Shown: positions 53,109 to 62,135, numbered from the stretch's first letter. The stretch: 64,000 nt of DNA from DASYAE01 sp036501535 (GCA_036501535.1 DASYAE010000043.1:1-64000); one strand, 5' to 3'. Notes: generated from the letters alone by a model not told the origin. Made by a program: numbers and translations.

Positions 53109-55163
53109 GTGAATTTCAGTGATCGCCTGCGCGCTACGGCACGCCTCGCCACGGCCGTGGCGTTGGGCAGCGCGCTGAGCCTGGGCACCGTGGCGGCGGC
53201 CGCGGCTGCCCCGTCCAATCCCGCCGCCCAGCTGCTGGCGGCGGAGGCGGCGGGTTCGGCCCACGCCACACAGCCCGCGCTGACGGCCGCGGACTCGCAG
53301 TCCACGCAGGCCTGCCCGGCCGTGCTCGTGGTCGGCCACCAGTTCTGTGAAGCGCTCAAGCGCGGCGGGATCTCCCCGAAGAGCGCGACGTCCTCGCCGG
53401 ACGCCATCCCGTCCGGCGTCGGCTACGGGCCCTCGCAGCTGCAGTCGGCCTATGCCCTGACCTCGGCCTCGGCATCGGACGGCGCCGGGCGCACGGTCGC
53501 GCTCGTGGACGCCTACGACGACCCGACCGCGGCCAGCGACCTGGCCGCCTACCGGTCGGCCGCAGGCCTGCCGACGGCCACCTTCAGCAAGGTCAACCAG
53601 AACGGCGCGACCTCGCCGCTGCCCGCCAAGGCCCCGTCGAGCGACGACTGGACCCTGGAGGAGTCGCTGGACCTGGACATGGTGTCCTCGATCTGCCCGC
53701 TGTGCAGCATCGTGCTGGTCGAAGCGAACGACGACACCAGCGACGGCCTGTACGTCGCGGAGAACACCGCCGCGAGCCTGGCCGGTTACGTCTCCAACTC
53801 GTGGGGCGGTTCCGAGGCCTCCTCGGACACCACCCTCGACAGCCAGTACTTCAACCACCCCGGCGACGTCATCACGGCCTCCGCGGGTGACTCGGACTAC
53901 GGCGTGATCTACCCGGCCACGTCGCCGAACGTCGTCGCCGTGGGCGGCACCAGCCTGAGCTCGGCCTCGAACTCGCGCGGCTGGTCCGAGTCGGTCTGGA
54001 ACACCCAGACCGGCGTCGAGGGCACCGGCTCGGGCTGCTCGGCGTTCGAGCCGAAGCCGTCCTGGCAGGCCTCGCTCAGCCTGCCGTCCGGCTGCTCGGA
54101 GCGGATCGACAACGACGTCGCGGCCGACGCCGACCCGAACACCGGCGTCGCGGTCTACGACACCTCGAACAGCAACGGCGGGTGGAACGAGGTCGGCGGC
54201 ACCAGCGCCTCCTCGCCGATGCTGGCGGCCATGTACGCGCTGGCGGGCAACGCCGGCAACACCCCTGCCGACGACATCTACACCCACACGAGCAACTTCT
54301 TCGACGTCACCAGCGGCAACGACGGCTCGTGCAGCCCGGCCTACCTGTGCACCGCGGAGACCGGCTACGACGGCCCGACCGGCATCGGCACCCCGGACGG
54401 CATCGCCGGCCTGCAGACCGGTAGCACCGGCACCGGCAACACCGTGACGGTGAACAACCCGGGCAGCCAGACCGGCACCGTCGGCACCGCGGTCTCGCTG
54501 CAGATCTCGGCGAGCGACTCGGCGTCCGGCCAGACCCTGACCTACAGTGCCTCCGGTCTCCCGGCGGGCCTGTCGATCTCGACCTCCGGCCTGATCTCCG
54601 GCACGCCGACCACGGCGGCCACCTCGAGCGTCGTGGTGACCGCGAAGGACACCACCGGCGCCTCCGGGACGGCCTCGTTCAGCTGGACGATCAACTCCAC
54701 CGGCGGGGGCGGCTGCACGTCGACCACCAACGTCGTGAAGAACCCGGACTTCACCAACGGCACGAGCTGGACCGCCTCGTCCGGCGTCATCGGTGAGTGG
54801 GCTCCGTCCGAGCCGCCGTTCACCGGCAACTGGGACGCCTGGCTCGACGGCTACGGCGAGTCGCACACCGACACCCTGTCCCAGTCGGTGACGATCCCGG
54901 CCGGCTGCACCGGCACGCTCGAGGTGTGGCTGCACATCGACAGCGAGCAGACCAGCGGCACCAACGGCTCGTTCACCATCAAGGTGGCCGGCACCACGGT
55001 CGGCACGTTCACCAACCTGAACGCGGCGAACGGCTACACCGAGCACAGCTTCACCCTCCCCGCCTCCGACGCCGGCTCGGCGATCACCCTGCTGTTCACC
55101 GGCGTGGAGACCAACAGCAACAACACCAGCTACGTCGTCGGCCAGGTCGAGCTCATTCCGTGA
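53109..55163 (+). CDS. Secreted S53 (sedolisin/kumamolisin-type) peptidase with C-terminal modules
   Basis: The 684-residue protein has a Sec signal peptide (about residues 1-34, LGTVAAAAAA). The peptidase domain (about 95-430) carries the S53 triad elements: TLEESLDLDMVSSICP with the Glu and Asp, the oxyanion Asp in the GDSDYG region, and GGTSASSPMLAAM with the nucleophile Ser. A normal S53 propeptide is very short or missing here. After residue 440 come an Ig-like putative-Ig module (LTYSASGLPAGLSISTSGLISGTP) and a jelly-roll module (NPDFTNGTSWTASSG to the end) of the kind that binds carbohydrate or calcium. Start GTG 53109. It is an extracellular scavenging protease, possibly active at low pH like other S53 enzymes. 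Confidence 0.86.
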   Translation: MNFSDRLRATARLATAVALGSALSLGTVAAAAAAPSNPAAQLLAAEAAGSAHATQPALTAADSQSTQACPAVLVVGHQFCEALKRGGISPKSATSSPDAIPSGVGYGPSQLQSAYALTSASASDGAGRTVALVDAYDDPTAASDLAAYRSAAGLPTATFSKVNQNGATSPLPAKAPSSDDWTLEESLDLDMVSSICPLCSIVLVEANDDTSDGLYVAENTAASLAGYVSNSWGGSEASSDTTLDSQYFNHPGDVITASAGDSDYGVIYPATSPNVVAVGGTSLSSASNSRGWSESVWNTQTGVEGTGSGCSAFEPKPSWQASLSLPSGCSERIDNDVAADADPNTGVAVYDTSNSNGGWNEVGGTSASSPMLAAMYALAGNAGNTPADDIYTHTSNFFDVTSGNDGSCSPAYLCTAETGYDGPTGIGTPDGIAGLQTGSTGTGNTVTVNNPGSQTGTVGTAVSLQISASDSASGQTLTYSASGLPAGLSISTSGLISGTPTTAATSSVVVTAKDTTGASGTASFSWTINSTGGGGCTSTTNVVKNPDFTNGTSWTASSGVIGEWAPSEPPFTGNWDAWLDGYGESHTDTLSQSVTIPAGCTGTLEVWLHIDSEQTSGTNGSFTIKVAGTTVGTFTNLNAANGYTEHSFTLPASDAGSAITLLFTGVETNSNNTSYVVGQVELIP

Positions 55164-55198
55164 GCAAGGTCTTCCGCACGAGCTGACATAGCACCAAA

Positions 55199-55234
55199 GC
55201 GCGCCCACCACCGGGAAATCGGTGGTGGGCGCGC
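55199..55234. terminator. Bidirectional hairpin after the protease gene
   Basis: A perfect 15-bp stem (GCGCGCCCACCACCG at 55199-55213 with 55220-55234) and a six-base loop between convergent genes; no T-tract. Confidence 0.78.
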
Positions 55235-55273
55235 CCATGTTCGTCGCAATGCTCTCCTGCGGCCTACTGCGGC

Positions 55274-55837
55274 CTACTGTGGCCGCGCGGGTACGGGCTC
55301 GATGTCGCGGTAACGCTCGTGAGCAGTCTGGCGGGTGACTCCGAGCGCCTCTCCGATCGCCTCCCAGCTCAGATCCTGCGAGCGTGCGGCGCCCACCGCC
55401 ACGGCGATCTCGGAGACTATGCGCGCCTGCGTGACCCGCAGGGCCTTGATGACTGTCAATGGCCTGCCGTCGAATTCGCCTCCCGCGCGTGCAGCCCCGA
55501 CCATGCCGACGAAGGCCTCGGCGGCCTTGGCGACCGTCAGGCGGTATATGGTGACGTCCTCCATGTGGGCTACCCACTGCGCGCGGGCGGCGTCCTCGGC
55601 CTGCTCGTCGTACGCGGCGCGCTTTCCCCGCCAGCCGCACACGCATACCGGCAGCAGCCAAGCAGGATCCGCGTCCGGGACGCCGGAGCCGTTGCCGGAC
55701 GACCACGAGCCCTCCCGGAACTCCATCTCGAACCACAGGCCGCCGGTCCCGTATGTCGGGATCACCTCGTTGGCCAGCATGCCGATCGGGGAGCCCTCGT
55801 GTTCCTCGTCCGGCACCCCGTCGTAGAGCCAGCCCAT
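55274..55837 (-). CDS. HTH-domain protein of unknown function
   Basis: The 187-residue protein starts at ATG 55837 right behind GGGAGGTG. The N-terminal half (LYDGVPDEEHEGSPIGMLANEVIP, WFEMEFREGSW) looks like a beta-rich domain and contains CVCGWRGKRAAYDE, a possible zinc-ribbon half with two Cys. The C-terminus is a helical segment ending in a clear helix-turn-helix, LSWEAIGEALGVTRQTAHERY, of the type found in sigma-factor-like or WhiA-like DNA-binding regions. I do not recognise a named family, though similar proteins occur in Streptomyces. It is divergent from the uridine-kinase-like gene; an inverted repeat lies between them. Confidence 0.68.
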   Translation of the reverse strand: MGWLYDGVPDEEHEGSPIGMLANEVIPTYGTGGLWFEMEFREGSWSSGNGSGVPDADPAWLLPVCVCGWRGKRAAYDEQAEDAARAQWVAHMEDVTIYRLTVAKAAEAFVGMVGAARAGGEFDGRPLTVIKALRVTQARIVSEIAVAVGAARSQDLSWEAIGEALGVTRQTAHERYRDIEPVPARPQ

Positions 55838-55851
55838 CCCACACCTCCCGA

Positions 55852-55871
55852 CTGTCAGCAGGTCCTGACAG
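55852..55871. promoter_or_regulatory. Inverted repeat upstream of the HTH gene
   Basis: CTGTCAG (55852-55858) and CTGACAG (55865-55871) with a six-base centre lie 15 bases upstream of the HTH-protein start, in the region divergent to the 55963 gene. Candidate autoregulatory site. Confidence 0.45.
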
Positions 55872-55962
55872 CAGCGCGTTCGGATATCCTTACGGATGAG
55901 CGTATGGTATCCCTGACGCCGTCGCAACCGCGCCGCCGCAGAGACTGGAGAAGCCCTCGGAT

Positions 55963-56592
55963 ATGCACGTACAGCCGATCTCGCCGCCGCTGCTGGTCGA
56001 GCACCTGGCGCAGCGGATCGCCGACGGGGACAGCGGTGGCTGGACGCGGGTCGCGCTGGACGGCGCCCGGGCGGCCGAGCCGGGCCGCGTGGCCGACGAG
56101 CTCGTCGGCGCTCTGCGGCTCCGCGGCCGGGCCGCGCTGCACGTCTCGGCCTGGGACTTCCTGCGGCCGGCGTCGCTGCGCCTCGAGTTCGGGCGCAGCG
56201 ACCCGGACGTGTTCTACACCGAGTGGCTGGACGCCGGAGGCCTGATCCGCGAGGTGCTCGGGCCGCTCGAGGCGGGCGGCAGCGGGCGGGTGCTGCCGGC
56301 GCTCTGGGACGCCGCGGCGGACCGGGCGGGGCGGGCCGGCTACGTCGAGCTGCCGCCCGGCGGCGTGCTGCTGCTCTCGGGCACGTTCCTGCTCAGCCGT
56401 CCGCTGCCGTTCGAGCTGGCGGTGCACTTCTGGATGACGGCGGCCGCCCTGGCCCGGCGCACTGCGCCGGACGAGCGGTGGACGCTGCCCGCCTACGCCC
56501 GCTACGAGGACGAGATCGACCCGGTGCGCTCGGCGGACGTCGTCGTGCGCTGCGACGACCCGGCGCGGCCGGCCCTGGTCGGCGACCTCTGA
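55963..56592 (+). CDS. Uridine-kinase-like P-loop-fold protein with degenerate Walker A
   Basis: The 209-residue product aligns in layout with actinomycete proteins annotated as uridine kinase: VALDGARAAEPGRVADELVGALR, LHVSAWDFLRPASLRLEFG, DVFYTEWLDAGGLIREVL, GRVLPALWDAAADRA and the C-terminal ADVVVRCDDPARPAL. The nucleotide-binding loop lacks the GxxxxGK[ST] pattern, so ATP binding by the normal mode is doubtful; related actinomycete proteins share this feature as far as I recall. It is divergent from the HTH gene and convergent with the rhamnose operon. Function as a kinase should not be assumed. Confidence 0.72.
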   Translation: MHVQPISPPLLVEHLAQRIADGDSGGWTRVALDGARAAEPGRVADELVGALRLRGRAALHVSAWDFLRPASLRLEFGRSDPDVFYTEWLDAGGLIREVLGPLEAGGSGRVLPALWDAAADRAGRAGYVELPPGGVLLLSGTFLLSRPLPFELAVHFWMTAAALARRTAPDERWTLPAYARYEDEIDPVRSADVVVRCDDPARPALVGDL

Positions 56593-56621
56593 TCAGGCCC
56601 CTGAAAAACACTGTGGAGCCG

Positions 56622-57788
56622 TCAGGCGCCCCACCCGGCCTGCTGCCCGCCGACCCGCTCGGCGGCGATCCGATCGAAGTAGCCGGAGCGGGCGTAGGCG
56701 GCCATCGGGTCGGGGTCGAGGCCTGATTCCGCGCGCAGCTCGGCCAGCAGCGGCCGGACGTCGGTGTTGTAGGCGTCCATGAGCACGCCGTTCGCGGCGA
56801 GCACGTCGCCGGCCTGCTGCGCGGCGGCGAGCGCCTCGGCGTCCACCAGCAGGGCCTTGGCGGTCGCCTCCTGCACGTTCATCACGGACCTGATCTGCCC
56901 GGGGATCTTCGGCTCGATGTTGTGGCACTGGTCGAGCATGAACGCGACGCCCGAGGCCGGGTCGAAGCCGCCGCCCTCGCGCACCTCGAACAGGATCCGG
57001 AACAGCTGGAACGGGTCCGCGGCGCCCACGATCAGGTCGTCGTCGGCGTAGAAGCGCGAGTTGAAGTCGAACGAGCCGAGCTTCCCGGCGCGCAGCAGCA
57101 TCGCGACGATGAACTCGATGTTCGTGCCCGGCGCGTGGTGCCCGGTGTCGACGCACACCTTCGCCTGCTCGCCGAGGGCGACGCAGTGCACGAAGGAGGT
57201 GCCCCAGTCCGGCACGTCGGTGGTGTAGAACGCCGGCTCGAACAGCTTGTACTCCAGGATCAGCCGCTGCCCGCCGGTCAGCCGCTGGTAGACCACGGCC
57301 AGGGCCTCGGCCAGCCGCTCCTGGCGGGCCCTGATGCTGTCCTGCCCCGGGTAGTTGGTGCCGTCGGCGAACCACAGCTTCAGGTCCTGCGAGCCGGTCT
57401 GGTCCATCACGTCCACACAGGCGAGCAGGTGGTCCAGGGCCTTGCGGCGCACCCGCGGGTCCGGGTTGGCCACCGAGCCGAGCTTGTAGTCGTCGTCCTG
57501 GAAGACGTTGGCGTTGATCGTGCCGAGCCGGACGCCCTGGTCCTCGGCGGCCTTCGCCAGCACCCGGTAGTCCTCGACCCGGTCCCACGGGATGTGCAGC
57601 GCGACGGTCGGCGCGGCGCCGGTGAATTTGTGCACCTGCGCGGCGTCGGCGATCTTCTCGAAGGGGTCGCGGGGCACGCCCCGCTGGGCGAAGACCTTGA
57701 ACCGGGTGCCGGAGTTGCCGAACGCCCAGGACGGCAGTTCGATCCGCTGGTTGCGGAGGGTGTGCCTGACGGCCTCGTGGTCGACCAT
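56622..57788 (-). CDS. rhaI: L-rhamnose isomerase (RhaI type)
   Basis: This 388-residue TIM-barrel enzyme converts L-rhamnose to L-rhamnulose. It is of the Pseudomonas stutzeri RhaI type rather than the E. coli RhaA type: GTRFKVFAQRGVPRDPFEKIADAAQVHKFTG, LILEYKLFEPAFYTTDVPDWG (metal Glu), VCVDTGHHAPGTNIEF (Asp, His) and SFDFNSRFYADDDL (Asp). It is the last gene of the operon in this window, convergent with the uridine-kinase-like gene. No kinase or aldolase follows, so those steps must be encoded upstream of the window edge or elsewhere. Confidence 0.92.
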   Translation of the reverse strand: MVDHEAVRHTLRNQRIELPSWAFGNSGTRFKVFAQRGVPRDPFEKIADAAQVHKFTGAAPTVALHIPWDRVEDYRVLAKAAEDQGVRLGTINANVFQDDDYKLGSVANPDPRVRRKALDHLLACVDVMDQTGSQDLKLWFADGTNYPGQDSIRARQERLAEALAVVYQRLTGGQRLILEYKLFEPAFYTTDVPDWGTSFVHCVALGEQAKVCVDTGHHAPGTNIEFIVAMLLRAGKLGSFDFNSRFYADDDLIVGAADPFQLFRILFEVREGGGFDPASGVAFMLDQCHNIEPKIPGQIRSVMNVQEATAKALLVDAEALAAAQQAGDVLAANGVLMDAYNTDVRPLLAELRAESGLDPDPMAAYARSGYFDRIAAERVGGQQAGWGA

Positions 57789-57852
57789 GACGGCTCTGCT
57801 TTCTGTGCGGGTCGGGGATCGGCGCTGCGGACGCTGCGCTGCGCCGTGCGGA

Positions 57853-59319
57853 TCAGGGGCCTACCTCGGTCAGCCCGACGCCGAGCAGCTCGGCCGCGGC
57901 GCGCAGCTCGGGACGCAGGTCGCCGACGCCGAGCACCCAGTGGTGCGATATGCCGGTGGCGCTCCAGGCGTCGGTCCACTCCCCCGGGCCGTGCGCGAAG
58001 CGGACCCGCGAGGTGGTGTTGCCGATCTGCAGCAGCGGGCCGGGCACGACCTCGCCGGCCGAGGCGACGAAGCGGAACGCGCCGTCGCGCTCCTGGGCGA
58101 TGCCGAAGGCGGTGACCGGGCCGTGCTTGACGTCGAACTCGACCGAGACGCCCCAGCCGCGCTTGCCGTGGTAGACGCCGAGGCCGCGCAGCAGCGGCCG
58201 GCGGGCGCTGATGGCCAGGTGCGCCGGGCCGTCGTGGCCCATCTCGACCACGCCGTCGGCGAAGTTCAGCGCCTGGAACTCGGTGAACGAGCCGCCCGCG
58301 CCGAGCCGGTCGGCGACCAGCATCGCCAGCGAGGTGCGCAGCTCGTACTCGCCGCACATCGGCACGCCGCGCGCGGTGGCCAGCGAGGCGCCCAGGATCA
58401 TCCCGGCGCCGAGCCGCTCGTGCTGCTCGCCCTCGAGGCCCCGGTGGTAGTAGGCGACCGAGTCCAGGCCGAAGTCGGCGACCAGCCGGTCGATGCCGAC
58501 CGAGACCCGCGCGGCCCAGCGGAAGTCCTCGTCCTGCACGGTGTCGTCGAGGTCGAACACCGAGCGGGCGAGCTCCGTCCGCTCCGCGACCTCCCGGTCG
58601 GCGACCGCCGCCACCCGCACCCGCAGGTCGTCGAATTCGAGCACTTCGACGTGCCCGCCGAGGTTCGCGGTGACCAGGGTCAGGTCGGTGGAGACGTCGA
58701 GCATGCCCGGGTAGAGGTGGCCCATCAGGCCGTGCCGGCCGTGCCGCAGCGCGCCGCGCACGCCGGCGGCCTTGATCCAGCGGCCGATCCGGGCCCAGGC
58801 GCCCTCGTCCTCCAGGTAGCCGGAGACCGAGCGGAACGGGATGCCGCAGCGCAGGAACGTGTTGGCCATCTCGGGCAGCTGGCAGGCGCCGCAGTAGGCG
58901 AGCCACTGCCCGGTGTCGAAGTTGGCGTGGTCCATCGACTCGGTGGGCTGCAGGTTGATCAGCAGGACAGGGCTGCCGGAGCGCTGGGCGACCGGCACCA
59001 GCATCGAGGCGGTCATGTACGTCGTCAGGAACCCGACGATCAGGTCGCAGCCGGCCACCCGCAGCTGTTCCGCGGCGCGGGCGCCGTCCTCGGCGTCCGA
59101 GATGAAGCCGGCGTCGACGACCTCGCAGTCCAGCGCGCGCATCCGCTCGGCCACCCGCCGGGCCGACTGCTGCAGCTGCGGCAGCAGGTCGGGGAACTGC
59201 GGCCAGTACGCGCCGAGCCCGCCGGCGACCAGGCCGACGCGGGTGCGACGGGCGGTGATCCGGGGCAGTGCGGTGACGGCGTCGGGCGGTGTGGAAGCGG
59301 GTTGCTCAGTGAGGGTCAT
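57853..59319 (-). CDS. L-fucose/L-arabinose isomerase-like protein
   Basis: A 488-residue protein with the FucI/AraA fold layout: RVGLVAGGLGAYWPQFPDLLPQLQQSARRVAERM, CDLIVGFLTTYMTASMLVPVAQRSG, DSVAYYHRGLEGEQHERLGAGMILGASLATA and GVPMCGEYELRTSLAMLVADRLG. The Glu residues in the last two segments are placed like metal ligands of the fucose isomerase family, and ISHHWVLGVGD near the C-terminus supplies His. It stands between the mutarotase and rhaI genes, so it acts in or beside the rhamnose pathway, perhaps on rhamnose, fucose or a hydrolysis product. True activity is unknown. Confidence 0.8.
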   Translation of the reverse strand: MTLTEQPASTPPDAVTALPRITARRTRVGLVAGGLGAYWPQFPDLLPQLQQSARRVAERMRALDCEVVDAGFISDAEDGARAAEQLRVAGCDLIVGFLTTYMTASMLVPVAQRSGSPVLLINLQPTESMDHANFDTGQWLAYCGACQLPEMANTFLRCGIPFRSVSGYLEDEGAWARIGRWIKAAGVRGALRHGRHGLMGHLYPGMLDVSTDLTLVTANLGGHVEVLEFDDLRVRVAAVADREVAERTELARSVFDLDDTVQDEDFRWAARVSVGIDRLVADFGLDSVAYYHRGLEGEQHERLGAGMILGASLATARGVPMCGEYELRTSLAMLVADRLGAGGSFTEFQALNFADGVVEMGHDGPAHLAISARRPLLRGLGVYHGKRGWGVSVEFDVKHGPVTAFGIAQERDGAFRFVASAGEVVPGPLLQIGNTTSRVRFAHGPGEWTDAWSATGISHHWVLGVGDLRPELRAAAELLGVGLTEVGP

Positions 59320-59375
59320 GACGGTCGTCGCTCCTCGCGCTGGCGGCGTTCGGGAGTTGGTCGGGTGAGGGGGCG

Positions 59376-59717
59376 TCAGGCCAGCCGGCCGAGCTGGTCC
59401 TCGAGGTGGAAGATCTCCTCGAGCAGCAGCAGGGACTCGTCCGCCGGGCGCCCGTCCGGATGGGCGAAGTAGCGCGCCATGTCGGCCTGCCAGCGGGCGT
59501 TGACCTCGGTATCGGCCATCGCGCGCAGGGCCGCGTCGAGGTCGTCCGCCTCGACGTAGCCGACCAGCAGACCGTCCGGCCGGGCGAAGATCGAGTAGTT
59601 GCGCCAGCCGGCGGCGCCGAGGGCGCGCAGCATCTCGGGCCAGACCGCGGCGTGCCGGGCCCGGTACTCGTCCAGCAGCTCCGGGCGGACCTGCAGCAGG
59701 AAGCAGTAGCGGCGCAT
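59376..59717 (-). CDS. rhaM: L-rhamnose mutarotase
   Basis: A 113-residue protein of the RhaM family that interconverts the anomers of L-rhamnose: RYCFLLQVRPELLDEYRARHAAVWPEML with the catalytic His/Tyr region, NYSIFARPDGLLVGYVEADDLDAAL, and EIFHLEDQ at the C-terminus. The start at 59717 is preceded by GGGGAGG at nine bases; an upstream Met at 59735 overlaps that site. It lies between the binding-protein gene and the isomerase-like gene on the same strand. Confidence 0.93.
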   Translation of the reverse strand: MRRYCFLLQVRPELLDEYRARHAAVWPEMLRALGAAGWRNYSIFARPDGLLVGYVEADDLDAALRAMADTEVNARWQADMARYFAHPDGRPADESLLLLEEIFHLEDQLGRLA

Positions 59718-59824
59718 CGGGTCCGGCCTCCCCATGGTGAACAGTGCTCTGATCGGGTCGTGGTGCGTGGTCCGGCGGGGCCGGCGCCCGCGGCAGGGCG
59801 TGCCGCGGGCGCCGGCCGCCGGGC

Positions 59825-60901
59825 CTAGAAGTTGAAGTTGGCGATGTTCGACTTGTCGAACACGGTCGGCGGCCCGAGCACCACGGACGGCCCGGTGCCG
59901 GCGGCCGGCGCGAGCACCTTGTAGCTGCCGAGCGTGCCGGCCTTGAAGGTCGAGCCGGTCTTCAGGCTCGCGGTGCCGGAGGCCAGGTTCGCCGCCGCGT
60001 AGCCGGCCAGGTAGCCGAGGTTCGACGGGTTCCACAGCTCGAACTGCGCCACGGTTCCGTCCTCGACGTAGGTCTTCATCTGCGAGGGCAGGCCGAGGCC
60101 GGTCAGGGTCAGGTGCGACAGCAGGCTCTTGTGCGTGTCAAGGTACTGCGCCGCGGTCGAGATGCCCACCGTGGTCGGCGAGATGATGCCGCGCAGGTTC
60201 GGGTACGCGGAGAGCAGGCCCTGCAGCACGGTCAGCGAGGTGGCCGGGTCGTCGTTGCCGTAGACGGTGGACACCAGCTGCATGTTCGGGTACTTCTTCA
60301 GCTCCTGCTTCATGTACCCGATCCAGGCGTTCTGGTTGGTCGCGCTGGCCGCGGCGGACAGGATGGCGATCTGCCCGCTGGAGTTGATCTCCTTGGCCAG
60401 CAGGTCGACCTCGGAGGTGCCGATCTCCTCGGTGTTGGCCTGGTTGATGAACAGGTGGTTCGGGGTGGTGCCGCAGGAGATGTCGGAGTCGAAGGACAGG
60501 ATCGCGATGCCGGCCTTGGCGGCCTGCTGGAGCGACGGGCACAGCGCCGAGGCGTCGTTGGCGGCGATCACGATCGCGTTGGCGTGCGCCTGGATCGCGG
60601 CCTGGATGGACGGGATCTGCGCGGCCGCGGTGTCCTGCGTGCCGCTGCTGACCACCTCCTTGTCGCCGAGCGCCTGCAGCGCCCGCTGGCCGCCCTGGTC
60701 GGCGAGCACCTCGTACGGGTTCTGCGTGTCCTTCGGGATGAAGTAGACCGTGAGGCCGGACTTCAGCGCGGTCGAGGTGGGCGAGCCGGTCGCGTCGCCG
60801 CTGGTCTTGCCGGACGAGCTGCACCCGGCGATCACGGTGCCGACCATCGCGGCGGCCCCGATCGCTGTCAGGACCTTGCGGATTTTTCGGGTCTCGGGCA
60901 T
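59825..60901 (-). CDS. rhaS: Rhamnose ABC transporter substrate-binding lipoprotein
   Basis: The 358-residue lipoprotein (lipobox VIAGC, Cys27) is a periplasmic-binding-protein type I: TVYFIPKDTQNPYEVLADQGGQRAL, ANAIVIAANDASALCPSLQQA, AILSFDSDISCGTTPNHLFINQAN, LRGIISPTTVGISTAAQYL and VAQFELWNPSNLGYLAGYAA. This profile is that of RhaS of the RhaTPQ system. The start at 60901 lies behind AGAAAGGG. It follows the second permease by 160 bases containing a hairpin, which may set a different expression level for the binding protein. Confidence 0.9.
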   Translation of the reverse strand: MPETRKIRKVLTAIGAAAMVGTVIAGCSSSGKTSGDATGSPTSTALKSGLTVYFIPKDTQNPYEVLADQGGQRALQALGDKEVVSSGTQDTAAAQIPSIQAAIQAHANAIVIAANDASALCPSLQQAAKAGIAILSFDSDISCGTTPNHLFINQANTEEIGTSEVDLLAKEINSSGQIAILSAAASATNQNAWIGYMKQELKKYPNMQLVSTVYGNDDPATSLTVLQGLLSAYPNLRGIISPTTVGISTAAQYLDTHKSLLSHLTLTGLGLPSQMKTYVEDGTVAQFELWNPSNLGYLAGYAAANLASGTASLKTGSTFKAGTLGSYKVLAPAAGTGPSVVLGPPTVFDKSNIANFNF

Positions 60902-60932
60902 GGCTGCGCCCTTTCTGGAGGGTCGGTGGTTT

Positions 60933-60951
60933 CGCACGCGCGCGGCGTGCG
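60933..60951 (-). promoter_or_regulatory. Small hairpin between rhaQ and rhaS
   Basis: CGCACGC (60933-60939) and GCGTGCG (60945-60951) with a five-base loop lie in the 160-base gap before rhaS. Possible RNA-stabilising or processing hairpin, as often seen before binding-protein genes. Confidence 0.35.
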
Positions 60952-61061
60952 GTGAAGGTGAGCCGGTTGCGCGGTGTGGCAGGGGTCTGAGTGAGTGGTC
61001 GACTGGTCTGGGTCGGGAAGGTTGGCGTGGAGGGGTTGCGGAGCGGGTGGTGCGGTGGTGC

Positions 61062-62135
61062 TCAGCCGCCGGCCGAGCGGCGTCGCAGCCGGGTGCGCGC
61101 CCTGCGGACGATCTCGCCGCCGTTCGGCACGACGACGCTGAGCAGCAGCAGGACCCCGGTGACGATGTTCTGCACGTTGGGGTCCACGTTCATCTGGGTC
61201 AGCGCCATCTGCAGCGCGCCGACGATCGCGACCGCGAGCACGACGCCGGGGACCGTGCCGCGGCCCCCGAAGATCGACACGCCGCCGAACAGCACGATCG
61301 CGACCACGGTCAGCTCCAGGCCGTTGCCGGCGTTGTAGCTGACCGACGCGTTCTGGAGGGTCAGCAGGATGCCGGCGAAGGCGCACAGCACCCCGGAGAC
61401 GATGTAGAGCACGATCTTGATCCGGTTGACCCGGACGCCGACGAACCGGGCGGCCTCCGGCTGCAGCCCGATCGCGTGCAGCGACCGGCCCAGCGGCGTG
61501 GCGTGCAGCACCACGCCGAAGACCACGGCCAGCACGATGAAGAACAGCAGCGAGTACGACAGCTGCGTCCCGCCGACCGGCACGGCGCCGATCTGGGTCA
61601 GCGAGCCGGGGAACTGCGGGTCGCCGACCGCCGGCACGGTCAGCGAGCCGAGCAGCACCTCGGCCATCCCGCGGAAGAGCGTCAGGGTCCCGATGGTCAC
61701 CGCGATGGACGGCAGCCCGGCCTTGGCCACCAGCACCCCGTTGAGCGCCCCGCCTACCGCGCCGACCAGCAGCGCGACGATCAGCGCGGGCCAGATGCTC
61801 CAGCCGTGGTGCCACAGGAAGCCGACCATCGCGCCGGACAGGCCGAGCATCGAGGCCACCGACAGGTCGATCTCGCCGGTCATCACGATCAGCGTCATCG
61901 GCAGCGCCATGATCGCGATGTAGCCGATGTCGGTGCCCAGGTAGAAGAACGTGGTGCCGGTCAGGAACGTGGAGGACTCGGCCGCGCCGAACAGGATCAC
62001 CGCGACCAGCAGCAGCACCAGGCCGGACTCCCAGCGCAGCGCGGCGCGCCAGGCGGCCGCGCGGCCGGCGCGGCCGGGCCGGCCGGCGCCGCCCTCGTCC
62101 ACCCGCGCGGCGGAGGTCGCCAGATCAGACGTCAC
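61062..62135 (-). CDS. rhaQ: Rhamnose ABC transporter permease
   Basis: A 357-residue BPD_transp_2 permease with nine to ten helices. Conserved stretches: LIVMTGEIDLSVASMLGLSG, AVGGALNGVLVAKAGLPSIAVTIGTLTLFRG and NGLELTVVAIVLFGGVSIFGGRGTVPGVVLA. It begins with a GTG overlapping the previous permease gene by 11 bases and ends 160 bases before rhaS. The ~30-residue N-terminal part is charged and cytoplasmic. It pairs with the other permease to form the rhamnose channel. Confidence 0.9.
   Translation of the reverse strand: MTSDLATSAARVDEGGAGRPGRAGRAAAWRAALRWESGLVLLLVAVILFGAAESSTFLTGTTFFYLGTDIGYIAIMALPMTLIVMTGEIDLSVASMLGLSGAMVGFLWHHGWSIWPALIVALLVGAVGGALNGVLVAKAGLPSIAVTIGTLTLFRGMAEVLLGSLTVPAVGDPQFPGSLTQIGAVPVGGTQLSYSLLFFIVLAVVFGVVLHATPLGRSLHAIGLQPEAARFVGVRVNRIKIVLYIVSGVLCAFAGILLTLQNASVSYNAGNGLELTVVAIVLFGGVSIFGGRGTVPGVVLAVAIVGALQMALTQMNVDPNVQNIVTGVLLLLSVVVPNGGEIVRRARTRLRRRSAGG

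Noticed and set aside
53088..55844. A 918-codon minus-strand frame opposite the S53 protease
   Set aside because: Low-complexity Arg/Gly/Val/Ala composition; the plus-strand frame has a signal peptide and the complete S53 catalytic motifs.
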